Of a stretch of DNA of 64,000 nucleotides, positions 51,630 through 60,700 are shown piece after piece. Made by a program: the position numbers and the translations under genes. A model generated the notes under the pieces. It worked only from the letters and a program-made list of their open reading frames with translations, made no database searches and was not told where the DNA came from. The stretch comes from Saitoella complicata NRRL Y-17804 (Eukaryota > Ascomycota > Saitoellomycetes > Saitoellales > Saitoellaceae). Position 1 is the stretch's first letter; each line of letters opens with the position of its first letter. The stretch spans positions 186,001 through 250,000 of the forward strand of contig NW_017567010.1 in NCBI RefSeq assembly GCF_001661265.1, given 5' to 3'.

Positions 51630-52745
51630 ATGTCTACTGGTATGTTCAGCATTTTGTTCTGTATCTGATCAAGCTGACCCAGCTGTACAGATCAGCTTAT
51701 CCTCTACCATTATCCCCCCTCCCCATGGGCCCAAAAGATCACCAATTTCCTTGCTGTTTCTGGCACCTCGTACACAGAATGTAAGCAACCTATGGTCATG
51801 CCACGTTCGGACCTATCGTTGCTTGGGATCAGTTATCGCCGGATCCCGTTGATTGCGGTCGGGAAAGATGTGTACTGCGATACGAGGTTGATCCTGGATC
51901 GGTTGGTTGGGGGGATGGGACAAGTCCCTGTCGAGGGTGTTAAGGACTTGGACAGGTGGAGGGCTAATGCCGGCTTGGCTCGCGGCTTGGAGTTTTGGAG
52001 TGGGGTGCGTTTCTGAACGAGCCATTCATGTCACTGCAATCGTTGGCTAATTCTAAGAGGTGTACAGACCAAGATTTTCCCGATCGCACCGCTGACTTTT
52101 CCTCCCTCCTTCCCTATCTTCAAGAACAAGCAGTTCTTGAAAGATCGGGAGGCCTTTTCAGGGCGCTCGTGGCAGCCGGAGCATTTGGCCAAGGTTCGTC
52201 CGGGTGCGCTGGCGGAGTTTAAGGCGTATGTGGACATTATCGAAAATGAGGTGCTTGCAGATGGACGTGACTGGGTGCTGGGAACAGAGAACTGCGGGAT
52301 GGGTGATGTTCAGTTGAGCTGGGTGGTTGATTGGGTAATCAATGGGTTGGGCGCGACGAAGGGGTTGATCGACCAGGATACGCACCCGAAGACTTGTGCG
52401 TGGTTGTCGCGATTCAGGAAGGCCGTTACGGACGGTACTGCGACTATCAAGCGCACCTCGATTAAAGGCGAGGAAGCTAAAGCCAAGATTTTGGCGTCCA
52501 ACACATTCGCGGATGTTCAACACGACAAAAATGATCCGCAGCTTGGCGATTGCGTTGGACAGGACGTCAGTGTCGTGCCAGAGGATACTGGAAGGTCTCA
52601 TCCTCAGGTTGGAAAGTTGGTTGCTGCTAACTCAGGAGAGGTTGTGGTAGAGGTGCAGGTCCCTAGTGGTGAGGGGGCAATCAGGGTGCACTTTCCGAGG
52701 ATTGGGTTTAGGGTTGTGAAGGGTGGAAAGGACGCCAAGTTGTGA
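51630..52745 (+). CDS. Glutathione S-transferase-like protein
   Basis: Exons 51630-51639, 51691-52004 and 52068-52745 give 333 aa. The first coding exon is 10 nt (MST plus one base). The N-terminal thioredoxin-like domain reads LILYHYPPSPWAQKITNFLA, with the S/P-rich turn where GSTs bind glutathione. CKQPMVMPRSDLSLLGISYR, RRIPLIAVGKDVYCDTRLIL and LDRL follow, as in a fungal GST-N group. An all-helical GST-C-like domain spans about residues 110-250 (DWVLGTENCGMGDVQLSWVVDWV). The last ~90 residues form an extra domain with a beta-rich look (GEVVVEVQVPSGEGAIRVHF). No substrate can be assigned; the class is uncertain. GTAAGC at 51781 resembles a donor but is coding. Confidence 0.82.
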
Positions 52746-53417
52746 GGTTCCTGTGGCTATGTTTTGACAACCTGAGGCAGGATAGGACAATATCGCTAGT
52801 GTATGAATATTACCTGTCGTTTATTTCTTGACAGTGTGCATCCGCGTCAACGGATCGGTGTCCCGCCATGAATGCAGTGGTTTATTAGGAATGTGGACTG
52901 CAGGCATCGTTCAAACCACAGCTTCACTCAGCTGCTAGGCGTCTCTCACAGTCCAGAAACTTACGCTGGGTGAGTTATATTACTGATTTCTGTGAGAAAA
53001 GCGTTCCGACTCCCACGGTATACTCCGGCCGCGCCTGCATTTTTGACTGAGTCACGCAAGACGGAGCCGTGGTTCAGTTGGCAGCGCGCCGGTGGGGGAC
53101 ATAGAGCCGCAAGTTCGAGTCGCGCACACAACCGCAAATTTACCTCCTCTTCGCCACCAAATCCAACGACACCACAACGACGAAGGGCTCGGAAATCGAC
53201 ACGTCTCCAGGACGCGAATAATCAGTGAACACGTCTGATTGCTTGCACAGTTGACATTGTTGAGTAGCGGTGTCTACGTTACAGCACGCGCTAAGCCCAA
53301 AACGCGAAAACCATTGCCTTGAGCGCGAACAGAAGGGAGGACTTTCGTCAGGGCATTCGATATCTGTTTCGGCCAGCATATACCCCATCAAAACGTTGAT
53401 TCTTAGTGTCAGCAATC
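52746..53417. other. Intergenic region upstream of BRF1, with tRNA-like A/B boxes
   Basis: 672 bp without a protein gene. TGGTTCAGTTGG at 53070-53081 and GTTCGAGTC at 53113-53121 match Pol III A and B boxes at tRNA spacing, but no cloverleaf forms (see findings and rejected items). Confidence 0.5.
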
Positions 53418-55178
53418 ATGGTCACCAAGGCCTGTAAGTGTGGGTCGACCGATTTCGAGGATGATCAACAACAGGGTACCAGCTATTGTAACAAGTGTGG
53501 TACCGTCATCTCTGAGAATGCGATCGTTGCGGAGGTTATGTTCGGAGAGTCGTCCTCTGGTGCGGCTATGGTTCAGGGTTCGTTTTTGGGTGCCAATGAC
53601 ACGCATTTCCGTGGGAGTGGTCGTTTCAGGAATAACAACAAAGAGCAGAACTTGGCAGCTCTGTTTGATCGGGTGCATCACAGGATGAGCGCTGTCGCAT
53701 CTGCTATGGGTATCAGAGAAGGTGTCGTGATTGAGGCGATGAGGATCTACAAGGTTGCACATGCGCAGCAGTTTACGAAGGGTCGTCGATCGCAGTTAGT
53801 TGTTTCGGCATGTCTTTACCTTGCTTGTCGTATGGTAAACTCCGACAAGATGCTTATCGACTTCTCTGATCTGCTTCGCCTCAACGTTTTCGTTCTTGGT
53901 TCGGTCTTTTTGAAGCTTCTGAAGACGCTGCATTGGGACAAGAACCAGGTTGATGCGGCGAACCCGAACGGGAAGCAGTCTAACTTCTCCCTCAACGTCA
54001 TCGACCCGTCCATCTACATCCACCGTTTCGTTTCCCAACTTGAATTTGGCACTGACACAACTAAGGTTGCCACTGATGCCACTCGACTGGTCAAGCGTAT
54101 GGGGCGAGACTGGATTCACCAAGGTCGTCGTCCGGCGGGTATCTGTGGTGCGTGTATTTTCATGGCGGCAAAGATGAACAACTACCGACGTTCCATTCGT
54201 GAAATCGTCCACATCGTTAAAGTTGCAGACGTCACCATCGAGCAACGTCTTCGCGAATTCAAGGAGACCGCTTCAGCAAACTTGACGGTCGAAGAGTTCA
54301 GGAACGTTGATATTGAAAGTCAGCATGACCCTCCAAGTTTCCTGAAGGACAAAAAGAAGAAGAGAAAGCGTTCACAGAAAATGGGAGACGAAGAAGGGCT
54401 GAGGGAGAGAGGTAGCGAGGAGAGGAGCATATCCCCGGAGACCGAGCGCGAGCGCGGAGTTTCTGAGACGCCGGTGCCTGTCGCGAAGAAGGTTCGTCGT
54501 GGACGCAAGGGATCCGCTTCTGCTGCGGAACTTGCTTCGCTCATTGAGAGGAATTTGCCGAGCCCGCCTGTGACGCAGAAGGCGACTCCTGCTGCTGCGG
54601 CTGTGACCCCGCCCTCGACTGCGGAGGCAGAGAAGACTGGGGAAGGAGGGAAACCTGCCGAAGGCGGCGAGTCCAGTGAAAATGCCACTGGAGAGGAAAA
54701 CGAGAACGCGCTTACCAAGGAGCTTGTTGGGTTGTTGGGTGGTAAGGATATGGAAGATGCCATCCGTGGTCTCAACGCAGAGGAAGCGCCGGCTCAAGAT
54801 GAGAACCTTTCGGACCTCGAAGGCCTTGACGACGATGATGAGATTGCCGGCAACGTCCTTGATGAGAATAACCCTGCCCACAAGCAACTCATCGATTATA
54901 AGACCCAAGTTTGGACGGCGAATAACTTGGACTGGCTCAAAGCCCAGAAGGAGAAGCAGTTGCGTCGTGAAGCCGACGAAAAAGCCGGTGTTAAGAAGGC
55001 AAAAAGGAAGCCGAGGAAGAAGGAGCCACCTCGGGATTCGAGCAATGCTATGGGAGCGAGTCCGGCGGAGAGTATCATCGAGATGGCGAAGCAGAAGCCG
55101 GCCATGAGTAAGAACATTAATTACAACGCGCTTCAGTCGTTGTTTTCGGTCGGCGAAGACGATGATTACGGCATGTAA
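53418..55178 (+). CDS. BRF1: Transcription factor IIIB subunit BRF1
   Basis: Intronless 586-aa TFIIB-related factor that places TBP and RNA polymerase III on tRNA and 5S genes. An N-terminal zinc ribbon (CKCG to YCNKCG) is followed by the reader-like NAIVAEVMFGESSSGAAMVQGSF and two cyclin folds (ALFDRVHHRM to VFLKLLKTLHW; IYIHRFVSQLEFG to REIVHIVKVADVTIEQRL). The middle is basic and acidic disordered sequence. The BRF1 homology block appears late (SDLEGLDDDDEIAG, KTQVWTANNLDWLK). The first zinc pair is spaced CxC, where known BRF1 proteins usually have CxxC. The ATG at 53418 gives the short N-terminus usual for BRF1. Confidence 0.95.
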   Translation: MVTKACKCGSTDFEDDQQQGTSYCNKCGTVISENAIVAEVMFGESSSGAAMVQGSFLGANDTHFRGSGRFRNNNKEQNLAALFDRVHHRMSAVASAMGIREGVVIEAMRIYKVAHAQQFTKGRRSQLVVSACLYLACRMVNSDKMLIDFSDLLRLNVFVLGSVFLKLLKTLHWDKNQVDAANPNGKQSNFSLNVIDPSIYIHRFVSQLEFGTDTTKVATDATRLVKRMGRDWIHQGRRPAGICGACIFMAAKMNNYRRSIREIVHIVKVADVTIEQRLREFKETASANLTVEEFRNVDIESQHDPPSFLKDKKKKRKRSQKMGDEEGLRERGSEERSISPETERERGVSETPVPVAKKVRRGRKGSASAAELASLIERNLPSPPVTQKATPAAAAVTPPSTAEAEKTGEGGKPAEGGESSENATGEENENALTKELVGLLGGKDMEDAIRGLNAEEAPAQDENLSDLEGLDDDDEIAGNVLDENNPAHKQLIDYKTQVWTANNLDWLKAQKEKQLRREADEKAGVKKAKRKPRKKEPPRDSSNAMGASPAESIIEMAKQKPAMSKNINYNALQSLFSVGEDDDYGM

Positions 55179-55577
55179 TAATGTTGTTGAAAAGAGTTGT
55201 AGCGAGAAGATGAGAAACGTGAGAAGGGTTATTGTGAAGATTATACATGTTTAGGGTCGCTGCTGTCTACTGTAACAAGGAAGCAGGCCTCCCTTGTGAA
55301 AAGACGGGCGTGGTACGGCTGAGACAAGGCGTTATATTGTTATTCCTCGATTATTGGATATCGTGCTCGGAATATCACCTTCAACGAAATTCTTTGCTTA
55401 ACGTCACCGCACGGCAATTGATTGTCGAATTCGTTTTAGCGCGTGTAACGTAGACACATTCATTTGGGAGTCATTCGAAGCGAAATCTTTACGACAACAA
55501 CATTGCAAGAAATCTTCCGCGGTTTATTATACGCTCAAACCTAGGCTCGTGCTTTCGCCTTTACAGTAACGTCAGCT
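55179..55577. other. Intergenic region BRF1 to POS5
   Basis: 399 bp, tandem orientation, no recognisable gene or element. Confidence 0.5.
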
Positions 55578-56786
55578 ATGCGACGGACACTTGCGCTCTT
55601 CCAGCAAGCACTCAAATCCTCGTCTTCCCTTCCAGAACGAACCCGGCCATTACTCGAGCACTTAACACCCCCTCGACGGCCACTGAAAGGAACAGGGACA
55701 AACACTGTATCGCAGGCCCTAAAATGGGCTACTCCTCCGCGGAACGTCCTTTTGGTTAACAAAGATGATGACAGAGTACGGAATTCATTAGTGACACTTG
55801 CACAGTACGTGTAACATCTGAAGGTGGTCTGGTGCATTGTTAACAGTGCGAATAGACACCTACATGATACATATCCAGGCGTCAACATCCTCCTAGAACC
55901 TTCAGCTTCAGAAACATTACGACAAGCACTACCATATGCCTACACATTCGAGAATATCAGTGACCTACATCGAACTTGCGATGCCGTGATCACGCTGGGA
56001 GGTGATGGTACGATTTTACATGCTGCCTCACTCTTCAGCACAACGAAGGTTCCGCCAATATTGTCGTTCAGCCTGGGAACACTCGGATTCTTGCTTCCGT
56101 TCAACTTCCGTGATTTCAGAGAAGCGTGGGAGGATATGTACCATGGTCGAGCACGAGTGCTCCGACGAATGAGAATTGGATGCCGGGCCTTTACGTCCAC
56201 TGGCATTCCTATTACTCGAGGTGTGTTTGGCGAAGGAGGGGCGGGCATGATTCAGCAAGCTATGAACGAGGTCAATCTACATCGTGGTAGAGAGCCTCAT
56301 CTAACACTGCTGGAGATCTATGCGGACAACAAATTTGTCACAGAGGCCGTCGCAGACGGACTTATCGTGGCAACACCAACCGGAAGCACGGCATATAACC
56401 TGTCAGCTGGTGGACCAATTGTGCATCCAGGTGTGGACGCCCTCATGCTGACCCCGATCTGCCCGCGGAGTTTATCTTTCCGACCCATGATCTTTCCGAC
56501 ATCAACACGTCTACAACTACGGCTTTCTGAAAAATCAAGGGGTGCAGCGGAAGTAAGCATGGATGGTCGGATGGCATGTGTTCTCAACCAAGGAGAATAT
56601 CTGGAGATTGGTGTGGGTGACGGCTTAGGCATTGCACACAAGGAGGGTGAAGAAAGTGAGGACCGTGGTGGGATTCTGTGTGTGGGTAGAGGAGAAGACG
56701 ATGGATGGGTGCAGGACGTGAACGAGCTGTTACGATGGAACCAGAGTTTCCAAGGGAGAACTTTGGCACATGGAAACGGAGAGTAG
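55578..56786 (+). CDS. POS5: Mitochondrial NADH kinase (POS5-like)
   Basis: Exons 55578-55804 and 55856-56786 give 385 aa. NAD kinase family enzyme that phosphorylates NADH/NAD to NADPH/NADP. The basic N-terminus (MRRTLALFQQALKSSSS) looks like a mitochondrial presequence, favouring the Pos5 branch. The catalytic motif is ITLGGDGTILHAA; further family blocks are FSLGTLGFLLPF, VADGLIVATPTGSTAYNLSAGGPIVHP and LTPICPRSLSFRP. The 51-nt intron separates the leader region from the catalytic domain and restores LAQHLHDTYPG. The C-terminal strands include EVSMDGR. Converges on CIA30 with 86 bp between stops. Confidence 0.93.
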
Positions 56787-56872
56787 ATTGTCATCAAGAA
56801 TAAAGTAATGATGCCTCAAGCAATGCGATCAACACCAGACCGGTCATTCAGTTTTTCACTCCTATCTTACAT

Positions 56873-57635
56873 TCACATCATCGAACATAGCGACCCACCA
56901 CATATCCTGATCGGATCCACTGATGATCTCTTTGATGAGTTCAGAACAGCCTGGACAGTCATGATCACGACCTTGAAGTCACCTTCCTGCTCGGCGAAAA
57001 ATGACCTGCACATGAACGACCACCTCTTGATCGCCTTCAAGTCCAACTCAGCCGCATCGTTCTTCGGCTTACCCCTGTAATAAGGCTTGAAAGCATCCCA
57101 AGGAATGAAAATCACTTGCTCCTCCTTAGAGTCATGTGCCAGGAAAGTATACTCGTACGACACTGTGCTTTCGTCGCGTCCATCTGGCCTCTTAGCAGGC
57201 AGATCTGTCTTGATAACCAGCGTGTACCGCTTTCCATCACCTCTTGCAAGGATTAATTCAATCCCGTCATATGGCGAGACGTCCCAAGTCTTGTCTGTAG
57301 AAGTCGTGCGCTGGGACGCAAAGCCAGCACCTCCAAGAGTTTGCGTATCCAGGTGACCGCGGAAAGTGGCTTTGATCAGGTCGCTCGATGGCTCAAGGTA
57401 AGACTGTACAAACGTGTCAGTACACAAACCAATTAAGATCGAAGGAATTTACCTGGGAGCTACCTCCGCGCACCCGATCATCGGACGCAGTCCATTCCTC
57501 GGTCCTCCAAGCCCTCGGCGGGCCAAACAAAGGCAGGCGTTTTGGTGCTGATGACTGCATGGCAAAAGTTCTAGTGGTACGGATGACCTGCTCGCGAATC
57601 GTATTGGTTGATCGGCCCAGGGTTGCACTTATCAT
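56873..57635 (-). CDS. CIA30/NDUFAF1-like complex I assembly factor
   Basis: complement(56873-57403, 57453-57635), 237 aa. The CIA30 domain begins with RTEEWTASDDRVRGGSSQ. After a 49-nt phase-0 intron, SYLEPSSDLIKATFRGHLDT and GFASQRTTS follow, with the galactose-binding-like core LVIKTD, YEYTF and FIPWDAFKPYYRG. The end GDFKVVIMTVQAV matches the family's last strand. In Neurospora, CIA30 assists the membrane arm of NADH dehydrogenase; cytosolic relatives also exist and a clear presequence is lacking, so location is uncertain. ATG at 57635 is the first in frame. Confidence 0.85.
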
Positions 57636-57776
57636 GTCAAGGTCAAAATATTAGGTTATCGCCGTGCAGCTGGAACTTGAGGTCACCGCGCAGGTTTGAG
57701 TTTAAGAATATATTTGAATCCTAATGTATCTACTCGTACCTTCACCTAAAGGATGACTGGTATCTTCTTTGCCTCA

Positions 57777-60700
57777 TTATTGTGGTGGTGGAGGTCCCTG
57801 ATTGCCTTGGCTAGGCATGAAATATTGTGCAATGCCAGGGTATTGCGGTGGTGCCTCCCGTACTGGAGTCGAAGAACCTGAGTGCTGACCAGGTCCATAC
57901 GAATATGGTATCGAGAAGTGTGGTGTTTGTTCCACGACTGGCGACTGGAGGACGGTAGGAATTGGCGAGCTCTCCGGTATTTGGGCAACTTTCTCCACCT
58001 TTCGAGATTTTGGTTTACCTAACGATGCTGCCTTTTGGAGGATCATGGCTCTGGTCACCTTGTTACTCTTGACTGGGGTCTTCACATCTGCCGCTTCAGG
58101 AGCGGGAGCCGACTGCGGCACAGACGGAGTCGCCGGCATGCTTGGTGAATTCGTTTGAGCTTGCATGCCCACAGTAACCTGGAAAGGCATACCCATCGTA
58201 GCTACGGGCGGGAACGCGGGGGAAGGCCTTGGTGTCATGATACTTGACAATGACATAGCATTAGCATGGCCAGGTGTAGGTGCGCTGGGCTGCTGCAATG
58301 GCAAGAAACGATGGATGAGTTGACTGTAAATGTCGATGATTCGGTCATCGAAGACATCAACGTCCTCATAGAAACCAGCGTTGAGCTTTTTGAGTTCAAT
58401 GATGTCCTTCATGGCATCAAATTCCAACGACATGACCCCTGGGGTTGAATAGGCATTTTCAAGGGCCTGCGCAGCTTGATTGAAGATCTCAACCGTGCAT
58501 GAATCTTGCAAGAGGGACGAGGGGACCGAGAAGTGGCATCGATGACGCAGGGCTTCGAGGTACTTCTCGCACAAGTAGTCCCAAACCTCCTTATGGTTTG
58601 TCATTGTTGCGGACCCTTTCCTGAGCTTCTTTGCAATGGCTCTCAGTGTATCAACATCGCCTGATTGACTTGCGTACTTGATGAGCAAAGCCGTATATCT
58701 TTGGTTGTAGACGTAATGTCGACCAGGTCTCTCAAACTCTGTGCGCCAAATTTTGCACACGGAACCCTTCTCGAACAAATGCTGAAGCTCAGTCTTGGCA
58801 CCGATGGGGTTTTCCCCATACTCGCCATTAAGCTTCGCCCAAAGATAGACGGGACGGTGATGCCAATGCTTTTTATCAGCGTCCTTTATCGTCAACAAGC
58901 TTGCATACACTTGCTTGAAGAAAAGTCTGTAGGAGTTCACTTCGCCTTCGCCTGCAGTGATGGCGCCACGGTAACGTGTGTAGTCAAGATACTTCCAGCC
59001 GTCTTCGACCGATACGGTTTTCTTGATCCACACGTACTTAAATACCTGCGATATGAATTTGTAATGCGGATCGATAACGAGCTCCTGTGTGACCGGGCTT
59101 TTCTCCGGAGCTACCTGACACGCAATGACATATTGCTCCAGTACCAGCTCAGGTTGTTTACCCAAACGTGCAAGACACTTGCCAAGCATATAGGGCGCTC
59201 GCCAGTCCTGCGGGTTCAACTGTTTTGCAATGGAGAAACAATCCGCTGCAAGGCGTATGGGTGCCCTTTTACACATCTTCTTCTCAATGCGATTGATAGA
59301 CCTGATGTCCGGAGCGCCCTGATTGACACTCGCTTCCTCAGAGTCGGCGACGGTGGGAGAGGGGTCCTGCCAATCCACGATGTCCACAATAAAAGCGGAC
59401 ATCCTGGTCGGTTCACGACTCGCGATGTAAAGCTGCTGGCCGAAATCCAGCATAAATTGCTGGAAATATCCCGGATCAACCGTCTGGCATCTCATTGAAG
59501 TGCTTCTAGCCATCATGTAACAGAGAATTGCTTTCTTCTGTAACTCCACGATCTCATCATATTTCTTCAGAATGTTATCGGCGGAGGTGGCCAGTTCATT
59601 GTCGCTGACGCCGGAATAGGTTTGTGCCAGTCCATACCACGAATCAAAACGGTCGGGATTGATTGACAAATCCAGCATGAAATAGCCTCGCGCCGCGATA
59701 AGGTCATCTGTAGGCTTCACCTGCGTCTGCTTGGCGCGCAAACGATGTTGCGTCATCAGCACTCGAGCTTGAAGTAGATAAAGTTCACGGACAGCTTCTT
59801 CATGTCGCATCGATACGACGGGCATGGTCGATAAAGCCAACGTTCCCTTCCTGCAGTCGGAGAACCACAGGGGATCGATTTTGCTTTCCAAATACCCACC
59901 GATGATTTGGTTGTTCACAGTGACAGCCGTGACTGCTGGAGGGAACGCCAACGCCTGGCAAATCTGTTCCAGAGCGGCCTTGATATCGTTTCGAACAATA
60001 TATTCTCTCGTGCTAGTCGGCCTGATCGAGCTCATGATGAAGGGTGCAATTCGCAAGGCATCATTCCTTTCCAGCTTGCTGGGCTTCGCATGATGCTCGA
60101 ACGCGTGAAAGTTGTCCATGCTCATGGTCATTTCATAACGACAATGCAGACACTGAAGGAACTCAAACCTGTCATCCGGCCTATCGAGCCGCAGAAGCTC
60201 CTGTTCGAGAAGTTGTAGAAACATGCCACCGGCCAATGAACAATAACTTCGGCTCCCCAACTCATCATGTAGAACCCGCAAAAGCGTGCTCAAAACGGGG
60301 TAAGCCTCAGCGTGAGCGAGTTCCAAATCCGGAATCGTGTTACTTGGCGACACCTTGCAGTTCAAAGCACGGTGAAGGAGGAAGTAGAGAAGGTTACATG
60401 ATCTGACCAGCAGATCCCTCAAGCTGTCTCTGAACCTTCCAAATATTGCATCTCCGTGTTTTGGCAAAGCGCCACCATCCACAGCATCCTCGTATAATGC
60501 AAAGTGTAGCAACAACCGAAGCACGCATAACAAGGACCCAATGAACGCCGCCGTCTTCTCACCATCAAAATCCGCGACAATAGGGTTGTTATGTACGGTG
60601 TTAGACGCACGAGTGATAACATCCTGCACAACCCGCCAATTTCTCAAAAGCAAGAACCGCCTCTCAGTCTCAGCAGCCTTCTTAGCCGAATCCTTCTGCA

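Noticed and set aside
51781-51786. Donor-like GTAAGC in the GST-like gene
   Set aside because: Reading through gives TECKQPMVMPRSDLSLLG, the conserved family sequence, so it is coding.
53063-53132. tRNA gene candidate
   Set aside because: A and B boxes fit, but the acceptor stem does not pair, the T stem has two mismatches, and no anticodon stem forms.
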